From assembly GCF_005937185.1 (NCBI RefSeq), contig NZ_VCNI01000002.1, forward strand, positions 1,642,223-1,706,222: 64,000 nt of DNA, given 5' to 3'. Origin of the DNA: Flagellimonas algicola. GTDB taxonomy: Bacteria; Bacteroidota; Bacteroidia; Flavobacteriales; Flavobacteriaceae. The notes under the pieces are model-generated. The model was not told where the DNA came from. It saw nothing but the letters and a program-made list of their open reading frames with translations, and did not search any database. The position numbers and the translations under genes were made by a program. Positions 1-8,314 of the stretch are shown one piece after another (position 1 is the stretch's first letter; each line of letters begins with the position of its first letter).

Positions 1-1421
1 CTTAGCAAATCGGCTGGGCCATTATAGGCTGAGACTACATCTTGTCCAACGGCCATATGATACAGACCCCATTCGGGCAAAAACAGCACTTCATCTTGAT
101 AACTTACTTTGCAATCCTTGAAGGTGATCAGAATAATTTTTCCTTGAAGGTTTCGGGTTCCGGTCACAATGGTACCTTCCACTTTTACACCACCTTCAAA
201 TTTAAGAGTGACCTGTTCCTCTTCAAAAATCTTGTAGGCTTTTAGGTCGCGCGGGCTCATATCTTCTATGGCAAGATTAATACCCTTCAGCTTTCCAATG
301 GGAGAGCCAAATCCATCCGCATGGTCCAAAGTGCTATGCCCTACCAACTCTTTATCCCTGTAGGCCAACGCTGTTGGGCCATTGGTTTTGATATAAATGG
401 GTTTTCCTTGGTGTTCAATTACTTCTCCAAACGTTCCAGAAATTTGTAGACCCGTGCTCAATTCCAAAGTTCCAAGGGCTTTGGAGGAAATAAGTTTTTG
501 AACCCCTTCAAGGCCACCTGTACGCAATGCCATGCTATTGGCAAAATCCTCCAGTACTTGACTCAAATGTGCGAAATGTGGGGTCACGAACAATTGAGGT
601 TGGGGTTTGGTGATATCAAATGCGGTTTGCGCAGCTTCCAGGGTATACGGTAGTTTTTGCACATCATGTTGCATGCACCATTTGCTCTCACCGATGGAAG
701 AAAGCAGTCCTGCTCCGTAAATTTTTGGATTTTCAACAGTCCCGATCAAACCATATTCCACGGTCCACCAATGCAAGTTTCTGATGAGGGCCATTTCACT
801 GGGTTCTCCCATATTTTCCTGCAAGTGTTCAATGTGTTTTTCTGCTTTTTCTATTTCTGATTGAGGGGTGCCGGCCGCTTCCTTTATAATGGAAAGATGC
901 CGTACTGCTTCGTATAGCTCATAATCCTTGGCACTGGAGATGGCCTTGCAGCCAATTTCCCCAAACCTTCGCAAATATTCTGCATATTCCGGATTGGCAA
1001 TAATGGGGGCATGTCCAGCTCCTTCATGAATAATATCAGGAGCAGGTGTATATTCAATGTTTTCCAATTGGCGAATATCCGAAGCGATGACCAAAACATT
1101 GTAGGCTTGGAACTCCATAAAAGCGGCTGGAGGGATAAATCCATCCACTGCTACGGCAGCCCATCCAATTTCCTTTAAAATGCGGTTCATTCCATACATA
1201 TTAGGAATATTGTCAATGGAAATTCCAGTCTTTTCCAATCCTTCCACATACGATTTGTGAGCTACTTTGCTCAAGTAATCCACATTTTTCCGCATCACAT
1301 AGCGCCAAACAGCCTGATCTATGGGGGTGTATTCCTCATAATTCTGCGGTTTAATGAACTGCTTCAGGTGTTCTGGAAGCTTGTCCAAAATAGGATTGCT
1401 TTCGTAGGCTTCTTGTTTCAT
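1..1421 (-). CDS. phhA: phenylalanine 4-monooxygenase, 3' end outside the window
   Basis: An uninterrupted reading frame of 473 codons runs from the ATG at 1421 off the left edge, so the C-terminus is missing. The aromatic amino acid hydroxylase signature PDIIHEGAGHAP is present, with H132 and H137 as the expected iron ligands. The family converts phenylalanine to tyrosine using a pterin cofactor and oxygen. The protein is already longer than the proteobacterial enzyme (about 260-300 residues), which fits the long Bacteroidota form with an extra C-terminal domain. It is divergent from an Lrp-type regulator gene 158 bp away, and the space between holds four copies of a phased repeat, suggesting control by that regulator. 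Confidence 0.93.
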   Translation of the reverse strand, partial: MKQEAYESNPILDKLPEHLKQFIKPQNYEEYTPIDQAVWRYVMRKNVDYLSKVAHKSYVEGLEKTGISIDNIPNMYGMNRILKEIGWAAVAVDGFIPPAAFMEFQAYNVLVIASDIRQLENIEYTPAPDIIHEGAGHAPIIANPEYAEYLRRFGEIGCKAISSAKDYELYEAVRHLSIIKEAAGTPQSEIEKAEKHIEHLQENMGEPSEMALIRNLHWWTVEYGLIGTVENPKIYGAGLLSSIGESKWCMQHDVQKLPYTLEAAQTAFDITKPQPQLFVTPHFAHLSQVLEDFANSMALRTGGLEGVQKLISSKALGTLELSTGLQISGTFGEVIEHQGKPIYIKTNGPTALAYRDKELVGHSTLDHADGFGSPIGKLKGINLAIEDMSPRDLKAYKIFEEEQVTLKFEGGVKVEGTIVTGTRNLQGKIILITFKDCKVSYQDEVLFLPEWGLYHMAVGQDVVSAYNGPADLL

Positions 1422-1430
1422 TGATTGAAT

Positions 1431-1533
1431 AAAATATAGGTATATGTGCTATATAAAGTTACAAAATATAGGTTAAGCACTGTTAATCAAATAAAATATA
1501 GGAATAAAGTCTATTAGACTTATAAAATATAGT
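1431..1533. promoter_or_regulatory. four phased AAAATATAGG repeats, probable Lrp operator
   Basis: AAAATATAGG occurs at 1431-1440, 1463-1472 and 1493-1502, and AAAATATAGT at 1524-1533. Start-to-start spacing is 32, 30 and 31 bp, close to three DNA turns, so all copies lie on the same helical face. The array fills the gap between phhA and the Lrp-type gene. Lrp/AsnC octamers wrap DNA across phased sites, so the neighbouring regulator is the obvious ligand; this is inference. Confidence 0.65.
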
Positions 1534-1579
1534 AATTATGTCTAATTTTATGATAAATTGAATACCCAAACAGGAAAAT

Positions 1580-2047
1580 ATGCAGGAACGCTTGGACTCC
1601 ATTGATCGTGAGATTCTAAAAATATTGGAAAAAGATGCCAAGACCATCGCCAAAACCATTGCGGAGCAGCTGGGATTAACAAAGACACCCGTCTACGAAC
1701 GTATCCGAAGAATGGAGCAGGAGGGTTACATCAAAAATTATGCTGCCATCCTTGACAAGGAGAAGATTGAACACAGTATTACCGTGTTTAGTTTTGTATC
1801 CTTGGAGGCCCAAAAAGGCCATTTGATGGATGACTTTTTAGACCAGGTCAAACAATTTGCAGAAGTAACCGAATGTTTTGTGGTGGGAGGGGAATTTGAC
1901 TTTTTACTTAAGGTCATTGTAAAAGACCTGGATGCCTACTACAATTTTGCCAAGACCAAAATTGCATCATTGCCCAACATTGGGGCGGTAAAAAGTGCCT
2001 TTGTCCTAAAGGAAGTGAAAAACCAAACAAGCTTTCCGTTATTGTAA
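1580..2047 (+). CDS. Lrp/AsnC family transcriptional regulator
   Basis: 155 aa, the usual length of the family. Residues 1-60 form the N-terminal helix-turn-helix (recognition helix around TKTPVYERIRRMEQEGYI). Residues 65-145 form the ligand-binding RAM/AsnC domain with the GxFDFLLKV strand. Such proteins sense amino acids and bind DNA as octamers. It is divergent from phenylalanine hydroxylase, so control of aromatic amino acid catabolism and of itself is likely. An inverted repeat ending in a T-run follows the stop. Confidence 0.93.
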   Translation: MQERLDSIDREILKILEKDAKTIAKTIAEQLGLTKTPVYERIRRMEQEGYIKNYAAILDKEKIEHSITVFSFVSLEAQKGHLMDDFLDQVKQFAEVTECFVVGGEFDFLLKVIVKDLDAYYNFAKTKIASLPNIGAVKSAFVLKEVKNQTSFPLL

Positions 2048-2051
2048 AAAG

Positions 2052-2134
2052 AGAACGAAGAATCCAATTCACTTATCAACCGCAATAAACTCCAAACCAG
2101 TTACTACAGACTCTTCGTTCTACTTATCTTTTTT
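2052..2134 (+). terminator. long-loop inverted repeat with T-run, possible terminator
   Basis: AGAACGAAGA at 2052-2061 pairs with TCTTCGTTCT at 2112-2121, leaving a 50-nt loop. A run of seven T follows at 2128-2134. The position just after the Lrp gene and before a convergent gene fits a terminator, but the loop is unusually long. Confidence 0.4.
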
Positions 2135-2721
2135 TAGTTGGATGCCACCGCTGGCATCGGAGGATATTCTTTTAAAATATGTGAAACAAACGCACGGATT
2201 CGCTCCTCTTTCTTTTCAATGTTCTTGGTATTGTTAAGCGTCCCTACGCCGCGTCCCTGCCAAACCAGTTCTTTTTTGTTGGCATCAATAACGTCAATGT
2301 ACAGGGAGCCTTCAGTACGGGTGCTTACATTGTTTCCAAAGCCTCCTCCCCAGCCCCAGCCCCAACCAGGACCCCAGACCCAGGGATTGTAGAAGCCGCC
2401 CCATGCGCCACCCCATCCAAAGTTGTTGTTATACACATCTACACGTTCACGTTCCTTGGTGAAAATGCTGATCAGCACGTCGGGTTTTTGGGATTTGGCA
2501 AAGCCACGGGAAGTCATTTCCGTCTCAATAGCCTTTAGAATTCGTTTTTTGTCCAAATCTGATATTTGGGCCTTATCAATGCCGGTTTTGTAGAAGGCAT
2601 AGGTTTGATATTCGCCAAAATTCGTTTGGGTATCATAATCGGAAACCACGCGTACAGAAGAGCAGGAAACCATAAATGTAGCCGCTAATGCGACCAAGGT
2701 GAGAAGTTTTACATTTTTCAT
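2134..2721 (-). CDS. DUF4136 family lipoprotein
   Basis: 195 aa. The signal peptide ends in FMVSC, giving a lipidated Cys20. The motif VSDYDxxTNFGEYQTYAFY and the later stretch on the protein being 'called' a polar ageing-type fold match DUF4136, a family of envelope lipoproteins of unknown function. A Gly/Trp-rich segment at about residues 105-130 (WGGAWGGFYNP and following) lies in the middle and resembles a flexible surface loop. It stands alone, convergent with the Lrp gene. Confidence 0.8.
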   Translation of the reverse strand: MKNVKLLTLVALAATFMVSCSSVRVVSDYDTQTNFGEYQTYAFYKTGIDKAQISDLDKKRILKAIETEMTSRGFAKSQKPDVLISIFTKERERVDVYNNNFGWGGAWGGFYNPWVWGPGWGWGWGGGFGNNVSTRTEGSLYIDVIDANKKELVWQGRGVGTLNNTKNIEKKEERIRAFVSHILKEYPPMPAVASN

Positions 2722-2790
2722 ATCAATTTTACTTTTGAGTTCAACAGAAAAGACTAAAAATAAGTCACAAATATTATGCCGAACATACTA

Positions 2791-2952
<162 letters not shown>

Positions 2953-3088
2953 TTATGATGAATCCTGTCCTATACCATATAAAATTAAGCTATTCCGATG
3001 AAAGGCATGACATGGTAAGGATTGCGTTATTCACCGAAATTGTTAATCTTATTATCGATGTATTCCAAAGTTGTGAGGCCACAAAAGT

Positions 3089-3096
3089 TATATTTG
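3089..3096 (+). promoter_or_regulatory. -7 promoter element for the 3120 gene
   Basis: TATATTTG matches the Bacteroidota -7 consensus TAnnTTTG exactly and lies 24 bp before the proposed TTG start. No good TTTG lies at the ideal -33 spacing. Confidence 0.45.
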
Positions 3097-3119
3097 TAGG
3101 AAACCTATGATAATTCGAT

Positions 3120-3449
3120 TTGATTTTAGTCTTTAAACATTTCTTTTATCGCAACTATGTAGGCTTGTCTTTATGGCCCTTTATCATTTTAAAGGAAGGT
3201 GCTCTTAGGAAAGACGATGTATTGATCAACCATGAGCGTATTCACCTGAAACAGCAACGGGAACTTCTCATCATACCTTTCTATTTCCTTTATATTACCG
3301 AATGGATACTGCGAACGGTTTTATATCTGGACAGTTATAGGGCCTACCAAAATATCAGTTTTGAACGTGAGGCCTACGCCAATGAGGATGATATGGAGTA
3401 TATATTCCAGAGAAAACCCTATAGTTTTTTGAACTATTTGACGCGTTAA
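3120..3449 (+). CDS. small membrane-associated HExxH protein (mini-gluzincin candidate)
   Basis: 109 aa. The start must be the TTG at 3120 or a codon further in, because an in-frame TAA lies at 3111 and no upstream ATG is in frame. H38-E39-R-I-H42 is an HExxH zinc-binding motif, and FEREAYANE at 81-89 places a third-ligand glutamate (E84) in the arrangement seen in M48/M56 gluzincins. Hydrophobic stretches at about 14-24 and 50-70 suggest membrane association. It ends 9 bp before the PLP enzyme gene, so the two are probably co-transcribed. Function unknown; a compact peptidase is an inference from the motif. Confidence 0.7.
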   Translation: MILVFKHFFYRNYVGLSLWPFIILKEGALRKDDVLINHERIHLKQQRELLIIPFYFLYITEWILRTVLYLDSYRAYQNISFEREAYANEDDMEYIFQRKPYSFLNYLTR

Positions 3450-3458
3450 TTTTCAAGA

Positions 3459-4364
3459 TTGTTGGTTCCCAATCAAAAAGTTGATTTGCCATTTTTTAAG
3501 GAAAGAGGGGTGACTCTTTATCTAAAAAGGGAGGACACTATTCATCCGCATATTTCCGGAAACAAATACCGAAAACTCAAATACAATTTTGTTGAGGCGA
3601 AACAGCGGAGGCAGGACACCTTACTCACCTTCGGTGGTGCTTTTTCCAATCATATTGCGGCTACAGCCTTTGCTGGTCAAGAGGCCGGACTAAAAACCAT
3701 CGGAGTCATCCGAGGGGAGGAGCTAGAGGAGGGGTGGCAAAAAAATCCAACGTTAAAACTGGCTTCAGAACATGGAATGAAGTTTTATTTTATATCCCGA
3801 AGCGAGTATCGGCAAAAAGGCAATCCAGAATATCAAAATCAGTTAAGGTCAAGATTTGGCAATGTTTATCTTTTGCCCGAAGGCGGAACTAATGATTTGG
3901 CCATTAAAGGTTGTGAAGAAATTTTGACTGAGGAGGATAACAGGTTCGATTTTATTTGTAGTGCCGTGGGTACGGGTGGAACTATAGCTGGACTTATCAA
4001 TTCAGCACAACCACACCAAAAAGTTTTGGGATTTCCCGCGCTTAAGGGGGACTTTTTAAATGCCGATATCCAGAAGTTATCAGATAGTAGAAATTGGGAA
4101 TTAATCCAGGATTACCAATTTGGCGGATATGCTAAAATCAACACCGAATTGGTTGACTTTATCAACAATTTTAAAAAGAAAACAGGCATTCCCTTGGATC
4201 CCGTTTACACGGGAAAGATGGTTTTTGGTATTTTTGACCTGATAAAAAAAGGCTTTTTTAAGTCAAGTACCCAAATTTTGGCCATCCATACCGGAGGTTT
4301 ACAAGGGATAAAAGGCATGAACGAAGTACTGAAACGAAAGAATTTACCGTTATTGGATTTATGA
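3459..4364 (+). CDS. PLP-dependent D-cysteine desulfhydrase / ACC deaminase-like enzyme
   Basis: 301 aa, tryptophan synthase beta-like PLP fold. HISGNKYRKLKYN holds the PLP lysine (K36), followed by FGGAFSNHIAATA and the phosphate-binding GTGGTIAGL. Family members deaminate 1-aminocyclopropane-1-carboxylate or desulfhydrate D-cysteine; the sequence alone does not separate the two. The start is TTG at 3459 because the frame is closed upstream. The stop overlaps the next gene's start in ATGA (4361-4364), a sign of translational coupling. Confidence 0.85.
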   Translation: MLVPNQKVDLPFFKERGVTLYLKREDTIHPHISGNKYRKLKYNFVEAKQRRQDTLLTFGGAFSNHIAATAFAGQEAGLKTIGVIRGEELEEGWQKNPTLKLASEHGMKFYFISRSEYRQKGNPEYQNQLRSRFGNVYLLPEGGTNDLAIKGCEEILTEEDNRFDFICSAVGTGGTIAGLINSAQPHQKVLGFPALKGDFLNADIQKLSDSRNWELIQDYQFGGYAKINTELVDFINNFKKKTGIPLDPVYTGKMVFGIFDLIKKGFFKSSTQILAIHTGGLQGIKGMNEVLKRKNLPLLDL

Positions 4365-5212
4365 TCAGAAGAGTTGGATATGTTATGGTGCTCGTTGTTT
4401 TATTAACGGGTTGTAAATCCAAAAAGAGAACAGTTACACGACAGCCGAAACCGGTGGTGGAAACTACAACCCACCGAAACCCTAATCGGGATTTACCTAA
4501 AGATGGACCCAAGGAATCGGAATTGTACCCACTGCCTGTTAACCCAGGCCGATTTGTAAAATTTCCCATTGCCGATACCCAGGAATACATCGAAACTTTT
4601 GCCGAAATGGCCCAATACGAAATGCGAGCCTTTGGCATTCCGGCCAGCATTACCTTGGCGCAAGGAATTTTGGAAAGTGGATCGGGAAAGGGTGAGTTAA
4701 CGCGAAAAACTAACAACCACTTCGGCATAAAATGCCACACCGGATGGGACGGGGAATTCGATTTCCATGATGATGATGCAAAGGGGGAGTGCTTTAGAAA
4801 ATACAACCATCCTATGTATTCGTTCCGGGACCATAGCATTTTCTTGTCTTCACGTTCGCGATATGCTTTTCTCTTTAATTACAGACGGGACGACTATAAA
4901 AAATGGGCCTACGGGTTGCGTCAAGCAGGATATGCAACGGACCGCAAATATCCTCAAAAGCTGATTGCCTTGATAGAGCGCTACAATTTGGACCAATATG
5001 ATGAAGCAATAGTTCGCGGGGGACTGGATACCGTACGGGCACCCAAAAAGTATGACGTATTCACCCATGTGGTGGAACAAGGTGATACACTTTATGGCAT
5101 TTCAAGAAAATATACCATTTCGGTAGATGAACTAAAACGACTCAACAATCTGAGCAGCAATACCATTTCCATTGGGCAGGTGTTGAATATTAGAAAAGAA
5201 AAGACGAAGTAA
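4361..5212 (+). CDS. GH73 glucosaminidase-LysM lipoprotein
   Basis: 283 aa. A lipobox LLTGC gives lipidated Cys18. Residues 70-215 form a glucosaminidase domain with SITLAQGILESGSGKGEL and probable catalytic E105, then NNHFGIKCH. Residues 238-280 form one LysM peptidoglycan-binding module (VEQGDTLYGISRKYTISVDE). It probably cleaves peptidoglycan glycan strands from the periplasmic face of the outer membrane. It overlaps the upstream PLP gene by 4 bp; hemL follows after an inverted repeat. Confidence 0.9.
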   Translation: MIRRVGYVMVLVVLLTGCKSKKRTVTRQPKPVVETTTHRNPNRDLPKDGPKESELYPLPVNPGRFVKFPIADTQEYIETFAEMAQYEMRAFGIPASITLAQGILESGSGKGELTRKTNNHFGIKCHTGWDGEFDFHDDDAKGECFRKYNHPMYSFRDHSIFLSSRSRYAFLFNYRRDDYKKWAYGLRQAGYATDRKYPQKLIALIERYNLDQYDEAIVRGGLDTVRAPKKYDVFTHVVEQGDTLYGISRKYTISVDELKRLNNLSSNTISIGQVLNIRKEKTK

Positions 5213-5221
5213 AATGTCACA

Positions 5222-5273
5222 TCGAGCGCAGTCGAGATGTGATTATATGGATGTCGTTCTCGACTGCGCTCGA
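5222..5273. repeat. perfect 16-bp inverted repeat, REP-like hairpin
   Basis: TCGAGCGCAGTCGAGA (5222-5237) and its exact reverse complement (5258-5273) flank a 20-nt loop. The GC-rich arms stand out from the surroundings and lie between the GH73 gene and hemL. There is no T-run, so a dispersed extragenic palindrome is more likely than a terminator. Confidence 0.75.
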
Positions 5274-5299
5274 ACGGACATCAAAGACTAGAACACTAC

Positions 5300-6577
5300 A
5301 TGCTATACCAACGAAGTAGCGCCTTGTTCGCCGAGGCCAAAAAATACATCCCGGGTGGAGTAAATTCACCAGTACGAGCCTTTAAAGCCGTAGGCGGAGA
5401 ACCCATTTTCGTAAAAGAGGCCAAAGGGGCTTATCTCTATGATGAAGATGGCAATCAATTAATTGACTACATTGCCTCTTGGGGTCCGTTAATTTTGGGC
5501 CATGCCCATGAGCCTGTAATCAATGCAGTGATTGAGAAGGCCAAAAAAGGAACCTCCTTTGGAATGCCCACCGAAATTGAGACCGAACTGGCCCAATTGG
5601 CCGTTTCCATGGTGCCGAACATTGATAAAATCCGTTTTGTGAACAGCGGCACCGAAGCTTGTATGAGCGCGATCCGATTGGCACGTGGTTATACAGGAAA
5701 GGACAAGATTATCAAATTTGCGGGTTGTTACCATGGCCATTCCGATTCTTTTTTGATTCAGGCGGGGAGCGGAGCGGTGACTTTTGGAAGTCCGAACAGT
5801 CCTGGAGTGACTCAGGGAACCGCCAAGGATACCTTGTTGGCCAATTATAACGATTTGGAAGGGGTAAAAGCCCTTGCCGAAGCCAATAAAGGTGAAATTG
5901 CGGCCATTATTCTGGAACCTGTGGCCGGAAATATGGGTTGTATTATCCCTACAGATGAATTTATCCATGGCCTTCGTGAGCTTTGCACCCAAGAAGGCAT
6001 TTTGTTGCTTTTTGATGAGGTAATGACCGGTTTCCGATTGGGCAAAGGTGGCACACAAGAAGCCTTGGGCATTGACGCAGACATTGTGATGTTTGGAAAA
6101 GTAATTGGCGGTGGACTGCCCGTGGGTGCTTTTGCAGCACGCTCGGAGATTATGTCTCATTTAGCACCGGAAGGTCCAGTATACCAAGCCGGAACCTTGA
6201 GCGGGAATCCGCTGGCCATGAGTGCCGGATTGGCCATGCTTACTGAACTTAACAATAAACCTGAAGTATTCACTAGTCTAGCCGAAAAAACGGAATATCT
6301 ACATAATGGTATCGCGGAAGTTTTGACCGAAAAAAAAGTGACGCACCAAATCAACAGATATGGCAGTATGATCTCTGTGCATTTCTGTGAAGACCCTGTT
6401 GTGGATTTTGCTTCCTCGGCCAAAGGCAATAACGATGCTTTCAAAAAATACTTTCACGGGATGCTGGAGCAAGGAGTTTATCTCCCACCGTCGGCTTTCG
6501 AAAGTTACTTCCTGAATGATGCTTTGACGTATTCGGATTTGGACAAGACCATTGAAGCTGTTGGAACTATTTTCTAA
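5300..6577 (+). CDS. hemL: glutamate-1-semialdehyde 2,1-aminomutase
   Basis: 425 aa, the family's normal length. It converts glutamate-1-semialdehyde to 5-aminolevulinate in the C5 route to haem, in the cytoplasm. Class III aminotransferase features are clear: [33 protein letters not shown] and the PLP lysine K267 in [14 protein letters not shown]. The start [28 protein letters not shown] matches HemL N-termini. It lies 26 bp after the inverted repeat and is followed by repeats. Confidence 0.97.
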   Translation: MLYQRSSALFAEAKKYIPGGVNSPVRAFKAVGGEPIFVKEAKGAYLYDEDGNQLIDYIASWGPLILGHAHEPVINAVIEKAKKGTSFGMPTEIETELAQLAVSMVPNIDKIRFVNSGTEACMSAIRLARGYTGKDKIIKFAGCYHGHSDSFLIQAGSGAVTFGSPNSPGVTQGTAKDTLLANYNDLEGVKALAEANKGEIAAIILEPVAGNMGCIIPTDEFIHGLRELCTQEGILLLFDEVMTGFRLGKGGTQEALGIDADIVMFGKVIGGGLPVGAFAARSEIMSHLAPEGPVYQAGTLSGNPLAMSAGLAMLTELNNKPEVFTSLAEKTEYLHNGIAEVLTEKKVTHQINRYGSMISVHFCEDPVVDFASSAKGNNDAFKKYFHGMLEQGVYLPPSAFESYFLNDALTYSDLDKTIEAVGTIF

Positions 6578-6579
6578 TG

Positions 6580-6682
6580 TCCTTTCCCAGATTCCTGTAG
6601 GAGAAACTAATTTAAATTTAATTGGATATTGCTCCTTCCCATATCCTTGTGGAGCAACAAATTTCACATTAATTAAATACTG
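6580..6682. repeat. two degenerate 51-bp direct repeats
   Basis: Units at about 6580-6631 and 6632-6682 share the plan C(T)CCTTCCCA..TCCTTGTGGAG, an AT-rich stretch, then ATATTG/ATACTG. The next 51-bp step at 6683 begins the hairpin element beside the DUF559 gene, so the three copies are in register. They occupy the whole hemL downstream region. Confidence 0.65.
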
Positions 6683-6723
6683 CTCCTTCCCTTTAAGGGA
6701 AGGTGTCCGAAGGACGGAAGGGT
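6683..6723 (+). repeat. hairpin repeat element, left copy at the DUF559 gene
   Basis: The element reads CTCCTTCCCTTTAAGGGAAG, then a hairpin GTCC-GAA-GGAC (6705-6715), then GGAAGGGT. It matches in inverted orientation the copy at 7154-7197, so the two bracket the nuclease gene. Confidence 0.75.
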
Positions 6724-6745
6724 CAAAACATGAATTTGGTTACAA

Positions 6746-7099
6746 CTAATCAAAATGCTCCTGAATCTCCTCTAGCACCGAAACCAAATTCTCAAACACC
6801 ATTCTATTTTCAAATCGGAGAACGGTAAAACCCAGATTTTCCAAATATTGAGTCCGGAAACAATCTTTTTCTTGGGCCACAGCATTAAAATGCACCTGTC
6901 CATCCAGTTCAATAATCAGTTTTTCAGAAGCGCAATAGAAATCCACAATGAAATTATCAATGCTGTGCTGTCTTCTGAATTTCCTTCCGTCCATTTGTTT
7001 GCGTTGCAGTTTTGTCCAGAGAAAAGCCTCGGCCGGGGTCAGGTTTTTACGTAGGTCTTTCCGATACTGTTTTAGTATACGTTTGTTATGTCGCCTCAT
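6746..7099 (-). CDS. DUF559 endonuclease-like protein
   Basis: 117 aa, typical for stand-alone DUF559 proteins, which have a PD-(D/E)xK nuclease fold related to Vsr. The N-terminal NLTPAEAFLWTKLQRKQMDG and FRRQHSIDNFIVDFYCASEKLIIELDG carry the expected core: D in VDFY, then the ExDG motif (IELDG). The gene is a single unit between two inverted copies of a hairpin repeat, with no obvious operon partner. The biological role of these proteins is unknown; the context suggests a selfish or repeat-associated cassette, which is inference. Confidence 0.88.
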   Translation of the reverse strand: MRRHNKRILKQYRKDLRKNLTPAEAFLWTKLQRKQMDGRKFRRQHSIDNFIVDFYCASEKLIIELDGQVHFNAVAQEKDCFRTQYLENLGFTVLRFENRMVFENLVSVLEEIQEHFD

Positions 7100-7153
7100 T
7101 GGGTATTGTAAGATTGGGTAGGGGTAAGGTAATTAATTTATTAATTAGCTAAA

Positions 7154-7197
7154 ACCCCTCCGTCCTTCGGACACCTCCCCTCCTACGAAGGGAGGAG
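7154..7197 (-). repeat. hairpin repeat element, right copy at the DUF559 gene
   Basis: On the plus strand it runs ACCCCTCCG, hairpin GTCC-TTC-GGAC (7162-7172), ACCTCCCC, then CTACGAAGGGAGGAG. It is the inverted counterpart of 6683-6723. Confidence 0.75.
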
Positions 7198-7228
7198 TTT
7201 TTTTTAAGTTTAAAGCATATACAAATCA

Positions 7229-8233
7229 CTAAACCTCCTCCATAATTATCTCCTTACTCAGCAGCATGCCCGTCATGGCGCCCATGTACACCGCGTTGGA
7301 CACGGTTCGCATCCGAGTGGTGTTGTCCCCGCAGGCGTAAATTCCTTCCACGCTGGTTTTCTGCATCTCATCTACGGCAAGGTATCCTTGTTCGTCCAGT
7401 TCAGCGCCAAGGGAAATGGGAATATCACAATGCTGTTCAAAAGGAATATGGGCATACATCGCCGTAAGGGGAGCAGTACTTCCATCTTCAAAATGAAGTT
7501 GGCTAATGTATCCCTTTTCATGCTCCACTTTTTGGATTTCTTTTTCTTCAAGCTTAATATGGAGCGACTTCAGTTGCTGCACCTGCTCGGGTGACAAGCT
7601 AGTTTTTCCGTTGGTATAAAGGGTGAGGTCCTCGGTCCAGTTGGTCAGGAATTTGGCAAACTCAAAGGCCTCTTCCCCATCAAGCAGAATTCCCGTCTTG
7701 GCACCGCGTACTTCATACCCATGGCAATAGGGACAGTGCAAAATGGAAATCCCCCAACAATCCGAAAAACCTTCAATGGTGGGCATAATGTCCTTTATAC
7801 CCGTGGCAAAGACCAGCTTTTTAGCTGTGAACTGCTCCTTGTTGGAAGTGGTAATTTCAAACCCATCTGCAATCTTTCTACCTTCGGTAGCCAAGCCATC
7901 AAAAAATTGAACGGTGCTGTATTGGGCTACCTGACTTCGACCCAGTTGGGCAATCTCATGTGGCGGTACCCCGTCCTGGGTCAAAAAATTATGCGAATAG
8001 GGGGTTTGCCGGTTGCAGGGCTTACCGCTATCTATGATCAAAACTTTTTTCAGGGCCCTACCCAGGGCCATGGCAGCGGAGAGGCCCGAGTAGCTTCCGC
8101 CAACAATAATAACATCAAAATGGTTCTTTTTCATGGGATAATAGGTGCTAAAATTTAAGGGATGAAACAGCATGCCCGATGCGGTAACGCTGCTGCTCTT
8201 GTTTATAAATGTCCTTCGGCTCATGGGTCTCAT
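7229..8233 (-). CDS. thioredoxin reductase-like NAD(P)/FAD oxidoreductase
   Basis: The conserved enzyme starts at M34 (ATG at 8134): MKKNHFDVIIVGGSYSGLSAAMALG is the FAD Rossmann motif. CPYC (residues 134-137 counted from that Met) is the redox-active pair, and CGDNT near the C-terminus is the second FAD motif. About 300 aa from M34 is the normal length. The frame extends 33 codons upstream and there encodes MSRRTFINKSSSVTASGML, which looks like a twin-arginine export signal, so the true start and location are uncertain. It lies 81 bp after the AraC gene on the same strand and may be controlled by it. Confidence 0.88.
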   Translation of the reverse strand: MRPMSRRTFINKSSSVTASGMLFHPLNFSTYYPMKKNHFDVIIVGGSYSGLSAAMALGRALKKVLIIDSGKPCNRQTPYSHNFLTQDGVPPHEIAQLGRSQVAQYSTVQFFDGLATEGRKIADGFEITTSNKEQFTAKKLVFATGIKDIMPTIEGFSDCWGISILHCPYCHGYEVRGAKTGILLDGEEAFEFAKFLTNWTEDLTLYTNGKTSLSPEQVQQLKSLHIKLEEKEIQKVEHEKGYISQLHFEDGSTAPLTAMYAHIPFEQHCDIPISLGAELDEQGYLAVDEMQKTSVEGIYACGDNTTRMRTVSNAVYMGAMTGMLLSKEIIMEEV

Positions 8234-8314
8234 GACGAGCTCTTAATAATACAAGAACAAAAGTATAGACCATAAAGGTCTGGGCAGTAGGACAAGTGCA
8301 GGGTTGAATAGGAC

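Noticed and set aside
4258..4839. 193-codon frame on the minus strand
   Set aside because: It lies opposite the end of the PLP enzyme gene and the GH73 lipoprotein gene, has no recognisable motif, and both plus-strand proteins are well-defined families.
5489..6160. 223-codon frame on the minus strand
   Set aside because: It is fully inside hemL, which has intact motifs on the plus strand. The composition is that of an antisense shadow.
6552..6749. 65-codon frame across the repeats after hemL
   Set aside because: It is made of the degenerate 51-bp repeat and hairpin element and has no protein-like pattern.
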